In this document: piece by piece, positions 1 to 6,977 of the stretch
Layout of the letters: each line of letters begins with the position of its first letter
Position numbering within the stretch: the first letter of the stretch is position 1
Source of the DNA: Oscillospiraceae bacterium
GTDB lineage: Bacteria; Bacillota; Clostridia; Oscillospirales; Ruminococcaceae
Length of the DNA stretch: 13,999 nucleotides
Assembly: GCA_017410745.1 (NCBI GenBank)
Contig: JAFPPJ010000333.1
Coordinates: 1 to 13,999, forward strand
Direction of reading: 5' to 3'
Notes under the pieces: generated by a model
Databases searched by the model: none
What the model saw: the letters and a program-made list of their open reading frames with translations, nothing else
Told to the model about the DNA's origin: nothing
Made by a program: the position numbers and the translations under genes

Positions 1-228
1 ATCTTTGAATTCCAGACAGCGTGGAATACCAACGGCGGCGGTCTTGTATACGATGAAGCACTCAAGACCATCCCCGTAGTAGTTCAGCAGATCGCTGCAG
101 CGGGTATCGCCCGTCAGGGTGCGATAGCTGCATCCGCAGTAGTGCTGATGATACCTCCTCTTCTCGTATTCGTACTTGCACAGAGGAACGTTATGGAAAC
201 AATGGCACACGCAGGTATGAAGGATTGA
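1..228 (+). CDS. Carbohydrate ABC transporter permease, MalG type (3' end only)
   Basis: Only the last 75 codons are present; the reading frame is open from the first base to a TGA. The visible peptide runs from FEFQTAWNTNGG through a loop (QQIAAAGIARQGAIAAS) into a final membrane segment (AVVLMIPPLLVFVLAQ) and ends NVMETMAHAGMKD. This matches the last transmembrane helix and cytoplasmic tail of MalG-type inner-membrane subunits of sugar importers, which end in a hydrophobic helix, Q-[RKS], then a short tail with a TM/GxKD-like ending. The EAA loop that binds the ATPase lies upstream of the window. It differs clearly from the complete MalG-type permease later in the operon (ending IARSGLTGM), so two different permease sets flank the propeller/YIP1/DUF5696 genes. 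The substrate cannot be read from this fragment. Confidence 0.85.
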   Translation: MFEFQTAWNTNGGGLVYDEALKTIPVVVQQIAAAGIARQGAIAASAVVLMIPPLLVFVLAQRNVMETMAHAGMKD

Positions 229-262
229 TTTTTTCAACATTAACTGAGAAAAGGGTGATGAT

Positions 263-1825
263 ATGTCAGCTTTGAAAAAGCCATGCCTGAAAAGGATAGT
301 GGCTGCTGCCGGAGCAGTGCTCATGATGGGCATGACAGGCAGCGTATCCGCTATGGAAAGCTATGACCCTTACAGCTACGACAGGTGGGGAGATGCAGTC
401 TCCTCTCAGGTAGGATACAGTGCGGACAGATTCGTGGACGGCAAGCTGATAAACGGACTTGCCGAGAAGATAGAGTCGATGGACGGCTACGACTATGACA
501 AGGAAAGCTGGAAGCAGCTGCTGCAGCTCAAGGAGCCTGCCGACATCTTCATTTCGCACGATGATCTGATGTATATTGTAGACAAGGGCAACAACAGGAT
601 CATAGTAACAGATCTTGACTTCAATATGGTGGATTATTACGATAAATTCACATACGAAGGCAAGGAACTCAAGCTCAATGCTCCGCAGGGCGTATTCGTT
701 GACCAGTACACCGGCACGATGTACGTTGCGGACACAGAGAACAGCAGAGTCATAAAGTGCGACCGCGAGGGCAATGTTGACAGGCTGTTCGAGAAGCCCA
801 AGTCCGAGATATACACACAGGAGCTCACATTCAAGCCCGAGAAGGTCGTAGTAGACAAGGCGGGCAATGTGTACATCGTGGTAGGCTCGGTAACAAAGGG
901 TGCGGTAATGTATGACGTGAACGGCGAGTTCCTCGGATTCTTCGGTGCGAACCGCGTTGAGCAGACCGCAGAGATACTCATGAACGCATTCTGGAACTCC
1001 ATCGCGACCGAGAGCCAGAGAGAGCGTATGACCAAATCGACGGCTGTAGGCTTCGACAACTTCGACATCGACGATGAGGGCTTCATCTACACCGTTACCG
1101 AATCGCAGGACGTAAAGACGGATACGGTGAAGAAGGTCAACCCCGAGGGCACGAACATACTTTCCACCATCATAGATGAGGATACGGTGTTCGGTGACCA
1201 TGCTCCCGCATACTGGTCGATATACTCCAAGAATTCGTCCATCGTTGATATAGACATCGGTGAAAACGGATATATCAACCTCCTCGACTTCGTACACGGA
1301 AGAGTGTTCCAGTACGATGAGAAGGCAAATCTCATGTTCGTCCTCGGCGGCAGCGGCAACCAGCTCGGCACATTCCTCAGCGCTGTGGCTATCGAGACCC
1401 ATGATGACAAGATATATGTGCTCGATTCGAGAAAGAACGGCATAACGATCTTCAAGAGGACACAGTTCGGCGAGATAGTTACGAATGCGACCAATCTCTA
1501 CAACAACGGCTACTATGATGAATCCGAGCAGCCGTGGCGCGATGTCATCAAGTACGACGGCAATTACAGACGCGCATACATAGGCATAGGAAATGCTCTT
1601 CTCAACCGTGAGCAGTACAAGGAAGCGATGAAGTACTTCAAGGTGGCGATCTCCAGAAAGCGCTACAACAGAGCGTTTGAGGGCTATCGTGACCAGCTTC
1701 TGCAGAAATATCTCACTCCGTGTGTGGTAATACTTATCGTGCTCATTGCGGCGATAAAGATCCTGCAGGCTCTCGAGAAGAGGGGGATAATCACATTCCC
1801 GTGGACCAGAAGGCGAGGTGCATAG
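263..1825 (+). CDS. Secreted, C-terminally anchored NHL-type beta-propeller with TPR-like stalk
   Basis: No named gene recognised. A signal peptide is clear: basic start (KKPCLKR), hydrophobic core and a VSA-ME cleavage site near residue 30. Residues 92-400 hold six propeller-like repeats of the NHL/SMP-30 type, with hallmarks such as MYIVDKGNNRIIV (103-115), GTMYVADTENSRVIK (151-165), GNVYIV (201-206), GFIYTV (273-278) and KIYVLDSRKNGITIF (383-397). Residues 403-472 look like two TPR helix pairs (ATNLYNNGYYDESEQPW; AYIGIGNALLNREQYKEAMK). One membrane helix follows (about 484-503) with a basic tail (WTRRRGA), so propeller and TPR should face outside, anchored at the C-terminus. The start is set by AAAGGGTGAT three bases upstream. 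Its place between sugar permeases and directly before YIP1 suggests a scaffold or sensor for the uptake complex. That role is inference; ligand unknown. Confidence 0.85.
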   Translation: MSALKKPCLKRIVAAAGAVLMMGMTGSVSAMESYDPYSYDRWGDAVSSQVGYSADRFVDGKLINGLAEKIESMDGYDYDKESWKQLLQLKEPADIFISHDDLMYIVDKGNNRIIVTDLDFNMVDYYDKFTYEGKELKLNAPQGVFVDQYTGTMYVADTENSRVIKCDREGNVDRLFEKPKSEIYTQELTFKPEKVVVDKAGNVYIVVGSVTKGAVMYDVNGEFLGFFGANRVEQTAEILMNAFWNSIATESQRERMTKSTAVGFDNFDIDDEGFIYTVTESQDVKTDTVKKVNPEGTNILSTIIDEDTVFGDHAPAYWSIYSKNSSIVDIDIGENGYINLLDFVHGRVFQYDEKANLMFVLGGSGNQLGTFLSAVAIETHDDKIYVLDSRKNGITIFKRTQFGEIVTNATNLYNNGYYDESEQPWRDVIKYDGNYRRAYIGIGNALLNREQYKEAMKYFKVAISRKRYNRAFEGYRDQLLQKYLTPCVVILIVLIAAIKILQALEKRGIITFPWTRRRGA

Positions 1826-1828
1826 CAT

Positions 1829-2458
1829 ATGTTGGATCTGACTCAGGGCCAGTTTGTTAAACACGTAGTTATGCATCCCTTCGAGGGATTCGAGGATCTG
1901 AGATGGAAGAAATCCGGAGATATGAAGATCGCGACCGTGATAATCGTGCTCCTGTTCTTCCAGCAGCTTGCATACAACAGACTGTACGGCTTCCAGTATT
2001 ATTCGGACTATGACAAGGTGTTCAACATACTGCCGTACTTCTTCCGCAGCTTCGGTATATTCCTGCTGTATGTGGTATGCAACTGGGCGATGTGTACTCT
2101 CTTTGACGGAGAGGGTTCGCTGAAGAATATCTACATAGTTACGGCGTATTCGCTCATACCCTATATCACGGGCTCACTGGTGGGAACACTTCTTTCCCAT
2201 GTGCTCATACGCGATGAGTACATATTCATCCAGACCGTGGAATGGATAGGGCTCGGGTGGACTGTGGTGCTGTTCATATCAGCCATGAAGGCTGTGCACC
2301 AGTTCTCATTCGGGAAGACGATACTGCTGATACTGCTGACACTTGTGGCGATGGTGCTGTGTGTGTTCCTGCTCGTACTTCTGCTCACGCTGTTCCAGCA
2401 GGTAATGATATTCATATTTACGATTTATACGGAGCTGTCTTATAGGCTTAGAGTATAA
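1829..2458 (+). CDS. YIP1-family integral membrane protein
   Basis: A 209-residue polytopic protein. The N-terminal cytoplasmic stretch carries the family-like HPFEGFEDLRWKKSGD (residues 16-31), followed by about five membrane segments (33-50, 66-90, 103-125, 136-155, 160-198). The loop GEGSLKNIYIVTAYSLIPYI (95-114) is a typical Yip1-domain signature in Firmicutes. Eukaryotic Yip1 proteins act in vesicle traffic; bacterial versions have no settled function. The start codon lies 3 bp after the preceding stop, with GAGGTG inside the end of the upstream gene as ribosome-binding site, so translation is probably coupled to the propeller gene. Position between that gene and the DUF5696 gene, inside a sugar permease operon, suggests a membrane partner for the two secreted proteins. 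Family assignment is fairly secure; the role is inference. Confidence 0.85.
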   Translation: MLDLTQGQFVKHVVMHPFEGFEDLRWKKSGDMKIATVIIVLLFFQQLAYNRLYGFQYYSDYDKVFNILPYFFRSFGIFLLYVVCNWAMCTLFDGEGSLKNIYIVTAYSLIPYITGSLVGTLLSHVLIRDEYIFIQTVEWIGLGWTVVLFISAMKAVHQFSFGKTILLILLTLVAMVLCVFLLVLLLTLFQQVMIFIFTIYTELSYRLRV

Positions 2459-2477
2459 ATGGAAAAGTGGTGATATA

Positions 2478-4772
2478 ATGGATCATAAGTTTAAAAAGAC
2501 AGCTGCGTTACTGCTTTCTCTCCTGCTGCTGGCTCCCATGACGGCAAGCGTATACTCCGAAGATGAACCTGCCGAGGAGGTAGCCGAAGAGGCAGAGGAG
2601 AAGGAAGAAAAGGAAGACAAGAAGAAAAAGCAGGGCCCTCCCCGCACGGAGGCAGAGGCTTTTGCGGATATGAAGCTTGTCGCATCCAACTCCAACCTGG
2701 AGATGTACAAGAACGAGAAGGAGAACACCATATGCCTCAAGGATCTCAAGACAGGCAAGCTGTGGTGGTCAAATCCCGTTGACCTTGAGACCTCCAATGC
2801 GAAGAAATCCCAGAAGCAGGATCTTGCATCTGGTATGGTGCTGACATATGCCGAGCCCGCAAACCGCTCCACTACCACCAATAACTCCAAGGGCAAGGGC
2901 AAGGCAAAGATGAAGGACATCCCCAACGGCGTGCATATAGACTACACCTTCAAGACACCGGGCATCACAGTCCCCGTTGATATCACCCTTGAAGAGGACT
3001 ATATGAAGCTGTACGTTGACACGAGCCAGATAGTCGAGGAGCATCCCTCCCCGATACAGGGTCAGCTTGTGTCGGATCTGGCGTTCTTCACCACCTTCGG
3101 TGCAGCAGGACTTGAGGAATCGGGCTATTTCGTAGTTCCCGACGGAAGCGGCGCAGTGGTCGAATTCAACAACGGCAAGACCGACCTGAGGACATACACC
3201 GGCAAGGTATACGGCAGGGACATCACCCAGATAAAGCAGCTCAAGAGCCCTGTCACGAGAAATGTCAACCTTCCCATGTACGGCATAGTCAAGGGCGATT
3301 CGGCGCTCATGGTCGTAGCCGATAAGGGCGATGCGTGTGCTTCCATCAACACATACGTCTCCAATCAGAACAAGACCGACTACAACTCCACCTACTTTGA
3401 TTTCGAGATGAGGACTTCCGACGAGTATCTCATGGGCGGTGAATCCAACCCGCTGAGAGTTTACGAGAAGAGAGGCATACTCATACCCGAGATCGAGCTC
3501 AGATACTATCCCGTGTCCAATGACAACGGCGGCGACATGGACTATACCGATATTGCCGAGAAGTACAGAGAGTATCTGATAAAGGACAAGGGCGTTGCGG
3601 ATCAGCAGATAGAGGCTAAATCCCCGCTGTACGTCGATATATACGGCGGCACGCTCGAAAAGAAGTCGGTGCTCGGCATACCCGTCACCGTAAAGCAGCC
3701 TGTCACAAAGTTCAAGACGGCACAGTACATACTTCAGACGCTCAAGTCCGAAGCCGTTGAGGACATGGTAGTTACCTACAACAAGTTCTCCGATGAGGAC
3801 ATGGGCGAGAAGATCACGGATTCATGGTCTCCCGCAGGCAAGCTCGGCGGAAACGGCGACTGGAAGAAGCTGAAGGCTTATGCCGATCAGAACAGTATAG
3901 CGCTGTTCCCCTCCGTTGACAATACGCAGTACAAGACGGGCAACGGATACTGGTCAATGACCAATACCGCGATAAGAGTATCCAATGCATATGCAAGGCT
4001 CCCCGTATACGATCTGGCGCACGGCGTTGAGAACAAGTACTATTCACCGCTCTCGCTGTTCTCGCCCGCATCCTACAACAAGGCGTATACCAGGCTGATA
4101 AACAGCTATACCAAGAAGGGTCAGACCAACTTCGCGTTTGGTTCGCTCTCCAACACCATCTACGGCGATTACGGCAAGTCTGCCACATCAAGAGAGATGG
4201 CAAAGGGCATAGTATCGGGCATATATTCCGATGCAAAGTCCAAGGGCAAGGTGCTCGCAGAGAATGCCGCATCCTATGTTCTGCCCTATACCGACTACAT
4301 CACGAATGTGCCTGTGGATTCGAGCAAGTTCGACCTCTTCGACTATGACATACCGCTCTATCAGATGGTGCTGCACGGCATCGTGCCGTATTCGAGCGTA
4401 GCGGTCAATTCCGAGCCCGACATAACAAGGATAGTGCTCGATTCCGTAGCATCCGGAAGCAATCTCAGCTTCGACTTCACCGGCATAGAGGCGGCAGACC
4501 TCAAGGATACCAAGCTTGACTGCTACTACTATGCATACTATGCAAACTGGATAGGTGAGGCATCGGGTCTGTATGAGCTTGCAAATGAGGTCATAGCACC
4601 TGCTGCGGATCAGACCATAAGCGACTACAATATCCTTGACGACGGCAATCAGATCGAGACGATATACGATAACGGCTACAGCACTCTCGTAAATTACTCG
4701 AAGGGCACTATCATAGCAAACGGCGTGGAATACAAGGTCGCTGACTATATCGGAGGGGAGGGACAGCAGTGA
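2478..4772 (+). CDS. Secreted DUF5696-type protein, possible glycoside-hydrolase-like fold
   Basis: A 764-residue exported protein. Residues 1-27 form a signal peptide (KFKKTAALLLSLLLLAP, then a TASVYS-ED cleavage region). A Glu/Lys-rich low-complexity linker follows (28-52), then a large globular domain. Recognisable stretches are NTICLKDLKTGKLWWSNP (83-100), VVPDGSGAVVEFNNG (219-233), TYTGKVYGRDIT (239-250) and, near the end, LAENAASYVLPYTDYITNVP (593-612) and DIPLYQMVLHGIVPYSSVA (624-642). From memory this is the Firmicutes DUF5696 family, commonly next to YIP1 and sugar permeases. The C-terminal pattern (exposed Asn, then Pro-hydrophobic-Gln-hydrophobic-HG) resembles the end of TIM-barrel glycosidases, so a cryptic glycan-binding or hydrolytic domain is possible but unproven. 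The start is set by GTGGTGAT three bases before ATG. The stop overlaps the next start (GTGA), so it is co-translated with the permease pair. Confidence 0.85.
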   Translation: MDHKFKKTAALLLSLLLLAPMTASVYSEDEPAEEVAEEAEEKEEKEDKKKKQGPPRTEAEAFADMKLVASNSNLEMYKNEKENTICLKDLKTGKLWWSNPVDLETSNAKKSQKQDLASGMVLTYAEPANRSTTTNNSKGKGKAKMKDIPNGVHIDYTFKTPGITVPVDITLEEDYMKLYVDTSQIVEEHPSPIQGQLVSDLAFFTTFGAAGLEESGYFVVPDGSGAVVEFNNGKTDLRTYTGKVYGRDITQIKQLKSPVTRNVNLPMYGIVKGDSALMVVADKGDACASINTYVSNQNKTDYNSTYFDFEMRTSDEYLMGGESNPLRVYEKRGILIPEIELRYYPVSNDNGGDMDYTDIAEKYREYLIKDKGVADQQIEAKSPLYVDIYGGTLEKKSVLGIPVTVKQPVTKFKTAQYILQTLKSEAVEDMVVTYNKFSDEDMGEKITDSWSPAGKLGGNGDWKKLKAYADQNSIALFPSVDNTQYKTGNGYWSMTNTAIRVSNAYARLPVYDLAHGVENKYYSPLSLFSPASYNKAYTRLINSYTKKGQTNFAFGSLSNTIYGDYGKSATSREMAKGIVSGIYSDAKSKGKVLAENAASYVLPYTDYITNVPVDSSKFDLFDYDIPLYQMVLHGIVPYSSVAVNSEPDITRIVLDSVASGSNLSFDFTGIEAADLKDTKLDCYYYAYYANWIGEASGLYELANEVIAPAADQTISDYNILDDGNQIETIYDNGYSTLVNYSKGTIIANGVEYKVADYIGGEGQQ

Positions 4773-5668
4773 AAAAACTGAATCTTTCATATGAAAAGAA
4801 AAAGGGCCTCTATGGCTACGGCTTCATAGGAATATGGTTCATCGGTGCGCTGATGTTCTTCATAATACCCGTGATACAGTCCTTTATCTATGCGTTCTAT
4901 GACGTTACTCCCGATGTGGGCGCGCTCGTGATGAAGCCTCTGGGCATAGACAACTTCAAGCGTGCGTTCACCATCGACCCGGATTTCCGCGTGAACCTCA
5001 CATCGGTGCTCGGAGATACGGCATGGCAGACTCCTATCGTACTGATATTCTCGCTGTTCGTTGCGATAATCATCAATCAGGAGTTCAAGGGAAGGACATT
5101 TGCAAGAGCGGTATTCTTCCTGCCCGTTATAATCGCGACAGGTCCTGTATATGCGATCATTACAGGTAACCTCAACACATCCGGTACTGCTGAGGCAGAA
5201 CAGTTCTCGTCCATGTTCTCGGCAAACATGGTGGATGAGCTCCTCGAATTCGTAGGTATATACGGATTCAACGACAAGCTGACGGAAATACTGTCCACCA
5301 TGACATCGGACATACTGAACCTCGTATGGAAGTGCGGTATACAGATAATCGTATTCCTTTCGGCACTGCAGGGCATACCCTCCTCCGCCAAGGAGGCAGC
5401 AGGCATCGAAGGTGCTACCGCATGGGAATTCTTCTGGAAGATAACGCTTCCCTACGTTTCCCCCATGATACTCGTAAATCTTGTCTACACGATAATAGAT
5501 ACCTTCGTCGCCACGGACAACAAGGTCATGACACAGGTGCTGCGAATACAGGACGACTGGAAATACGGCCTTTCCGCTGCGATGGCATGGAGCTACTTCA
5601 TCATAGTTCTCATAGTGGTGGGTATCATATTCGCGATCATGAACAAGATCGTATACTACGATGATTAA
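4769..5668 (+). CDS. Sugar ABC transporter permease, MalF/UgpA type
   Basis: Inner-membrane subunit of a CUT1-type sugar importer. The binding-protein-dependent permease signature is a perfect fit: E209-A-A, three residues, G215, nine residues, I225-x-L-P228; this cytoplasmic loop docks onto the ATPase. Six membrane helices are readable (about 19-40, 83-103, 112-132, 178-200, 228-248, 266-292). Translation starts at GTG, which overlaps the DUF5696 stop by 4 bp and is preceded by GGAGGGGAGG; this coupling implies stoichiometric production with the DUF5696 protein. Odd feature: about 45 residues (133-177, rich in Ser, Met and acidic residues) sit between the third and fourth helices, where many family members have a shorter loop, and could contact an extracellular partner. 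Substrate is not readable; the GH95 gene downstream suggests a fucosylated or L-galactosylated oligosaccharide (inference). Confidence 0.93.
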   Translation: MKKLNLSYEKKKGLYGYGFIGIWFIGALMFFIIPVIQSFIYAFYDVTPDVGALVMKPLGIDNFKRAFTIDPDFRVNLTSVLGDTAWQTPIVLIFSLFVAIIINQEFKGRTFARAVFFLPVIIATGPVYAIITGNLNTSGTAEAEQFSSMFSANMVDELLEFVGIYGFNDKLTEILSTMTSDILNLVWKCGIQIIVFLSALQGIPSSAKEAAGIEGATAWEFFWKITLPYVSPMILVNLVYTIIDTFVATDNKVMTQVLRIQDDWKYGLSAAMAWSYFIIVLIVVGIIFAIMNKIVYYDD

Positions 5669-5682
5669 GTTAGGAGAAGACT

Positions 5683-6777
5683 ATGGCTGCAACTGAATCA
5701 GTTAACAACTCAAATGCGCTCAAGTCTCTCCTTGACAAGGTCAGACCTGAGAAGAAGCCTAAGGAAGTAAAGCGCAGCCGCAAGGAGGAGAAGGAACGCT
5801 TCAAGAAGCGTCTTGCAACTCTTACTCCTGCGGAGCAGAAATACCTCAAGCGCAAGCGTTTCATAGACTCTGTATGGCCTGTGGCGCGCGCACTGCTGGT
5901 ATTCGGACTTTGCTTCGTCATCATCTATCCTCTGATGTATATGGTGGCTACATCATTCCGTCCGAGATCAGAGATGAATGACCCGACTATCATATGGCTG
6001 TCAAGATCCTTCACCATGAACAACATCAAGGATGTCATAAAGGCGATGGATTTCTGGAAGACGCTGGGCAACACGCTGTTCATCAACATCGGCTGCTCGA
6101 TAATACAGGTCATAACCTGTGCGCTTACGGGCTACGGCTTCGGACGCTTCAACTTCAAGGGCAAGAAATTGCTTTTCGGCGTGGTCATCATGATGATACT
6201 CATGCCTCCGCAGATCATACTGATCCCTCAGTATATGTTCTTCCGCTATTTCAACCCCCTTGGCATCTATCACATGATAGCACATGACTACATCAACCTC
6301 ATAAACAATCCTCTCACGATGTATATGCCTGCGCTCACCGCAAACGGCATAAAGGCAGGTCTGTTCATATTCCTGTTCAGACAGTCCTTCAGAGGTCTTC
6401 CCAAGGAGCTCGAGGATGCGGCATATCTCGACGGCTGCTCTCCTCTCAAGACATTCGTGAGCGTTATGATACCCAATGCAGGCTCTACCTTCCTCACGGT
6501 ATTCCTCCTTTCGGTGGTATGGTACTGGAACGACTACTATGTAAGTACGTCCTTCTTCACCAATAACTCCACCATAGCGCTGCAGCTGAAAAACCTGCAG
6601 GCATCGCTGACGAGAATAATCTTCGACAACGGTAACGTAAAGGTGAACCCGCGTGAGCTCATAGTATGGCTCGAGGCAGGATGCCTTATCTCGATAACAC
6701 CTATCCTGATAATGTATATCTTCCTGCAGAAGTACTTCACAGAAGGTATCGCAAGATCCGGTCTTACCGGTATGTAA
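5683..6777 (+). CDS. Carbohydrate ABC transporter permease, MalG type
   Basis: Partner permease of the preceding gene. The EAA loop is present as E244-D-A-A-Y-L-D-G251, then nine residues and V-M-I-P264. Membrane helices are visible near 65-88, 128-150, 163-183, 224-236, 268-290 and 331-349. The tail ends YFTEGIARSGLTGM, typical of MalG proteins. At 364 residues it is longer than the usual 275-300 because of a cytoplasmic N-terminal extension of about 60 residues packed with Lys, Arg and Glu (RPEKKPKEVKRSRKEEKERF, 21-40), which could bind the ATPase, a regulator or RNA. The ATG follows the upstream stop by 14 bp with an AGGAGA ribosome-binding site. I considered a later start that would remove the tail, but no start with a comparable site is evident and the tail codons look like the rest of the gene. 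Confidence 0.93.
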   Translation: MAATESVNNSNALKSLLDKVRPEKKPKEVKRSRKEEKERFKKRLATLTPAEQKYLKRKRFIDSVWPVARALLVFGLCFVIIYPLMYMVATSFRPRSEMNDPTIIWLSRSFTMNNIKDVIKAMDFWKTLGNTLFINIGCSIIQVITCALTGYGFGRFNFKGKKLLFGVVIMMILMPPQIILIPQYMFFRYFNPLGIYHMIAHDYINLINNPLTMYMPALTANGIKAGLFIFLFRQSFRGLPKELEDAAYLDGCSPLKTFVSVMIPNAGSTFLTVFLLSVVWYWNDYYVSTSFFTNNSTIALQLKNLQASLTRIIFDNGNVKVNPRELIVWLEAGCLISITPILIMYIFLQKYFTEGIARSGLTGM

Positions 6778-6795
6778 AAACATAATAACCATTCA

Positions 6796-6827
6796 TACGG
6801 CGGAGCGGCATTTGCCGTTCCGCTGTA
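6796..6827 (+). terminator. Strong hairpin after the permease operon; possible terminator or mRNA-stabilising stem
   Basis: UACGGCGGAGCGGC pairs with GCCGUUCCGCUGUA over 14 positions (two G-U wobbles) around an AUUU loop. The stem starts 18 bp after the permease stop. No run of Ts follows (next bases CGATTTGATATC), so it is not a standard intrinsic terminator. It could cause pausing, protect the 3' end of the upstream mRNA, or be part of the palindromic segment. Confidence 0.45.
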
Positions 6828-6854
6828 CGATTTGATATCAATGACCAGTAATGC

Positions 6855-6869
6855 GCAGCCGCCGGCTGC
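6855..6869. repeat. 15-bp near-perfect palindrome
   Basis: GCAGCCG and CGGCTGC are exact reverse complements separated by a single C. It is the second GC-rich inverted repeat of the gap and may be a short hairpin or a protein-binding site. No function assigned. Confidence 0.5.
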
Positions 6870-6888
6870 TTGTTCCTGATCACTGATA

Positions 6889-6928
6889 CATACAGCAAAC
6901 GACAGGCCTGTCCGGTGTTTGCTGTATG
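6889..6928. promoter_or_regulatory. 12-bp perfect inverted repeat enclosing a second palindrome
   Basis: CATACAGCAAAC and GTTTGCTGTATG are exact reverse complements separated by 16 bp. The spacer contains its own 12-bp perfect palindrome GACAGGCCTGTC (6901-6912). As RNA it would form a long hairpin with a nested stem; as DNA it is a symmetric site of the kind bound by dimeric regulators. It lies about 50 bp upstream of the GH95 start, a plausible place for control of that gene. Operator versus structural repeat cannot be decided from sequence. Confidence 0.5.
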
Positions 6929-6936
6929 CCGAATAC

Positions 6937-6955
6937 GCACGGCGATCGTCCGTGC
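6937..6955. repeat. Inverted repeat GCACGG...CCGTGC
   Basis: Six-base perfect arms flank CGATCGT, whose first six bases are themselves a palindrome (CGATCG). It sits 22 bp before the GH95 start codon, so as an mRNA hairpin it lies just upstream of the ribosome-binding site (6967-6973) without covering it. Confidence 0.45.
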
Positions 6956-6977
6956 CGACACATAATAAGGTGGACAT

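Larger units (their letters stand above)
6780..6968. mobile_element. Candidate small palindromic insertion bounded by 9-bp direct repeats
   Basis: The 200-bp gap between the permease and GH95 genes has no credible gene. ACATAATAA occurs at 6780-6788, right after the permease stop, and again at 6960-6968, overlapping the AAGGTGG ribosome-binding site of the GH95 gene. Between them lie at least four inverted repeats (6796-6827, 6855-6869, 6889-6928, 6937-6955) and the perfect palindrome TTGATATCAA (6832-6841). Taking out one repeat copy and the interior (180 bp) would leave a 20-bp spacer with the ribosome-binding site intact, like the other spacers here. That fits a non-autonomous palindromic element with a 9-bp target duplication. 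No terminal inverted repeats are seen at its extreme ends, so a purely regulatory gap with a chance repeat remains possible. Confidence 0.4.

Noticed and set aside
229..262. Terminator after the first permease (T-run at 227-234)
   Set aside because: No stable stem precedes the Ts, so the operon is taken to read through into the propeller gene.
266..1876. Long minus-strand open frame opposite the propeller gene
   Set aside because: It is an antisense shadow: composition is atypical (rich in Tyr, Val, His), there is no ribosome-binding site or signal, and the + strand frame has a full domain structure.
6832..6860. Promoter beginning with TTGATA in the gap before GH95
   Set aside because: At 17 bp downstream the sequence is GCAGCC, not a -10 element. 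No other pair in the gap was convincing.
6789..6959. Classical MITE or IS with terminal inverted repeats
   Set aside because: The extreme ends next to the 9-bp repeats are not reverse complements of each other and there is no transposase, so only a loosely defined palindromic insertion is proposed.
6001..6977. Several minus-strand open frames over the MalG-type permease and the intergenic gap
   Set aside because: Cys/Arg/His-rich shadows with no domain or start signal. None explains the inverted repeats in the gap.
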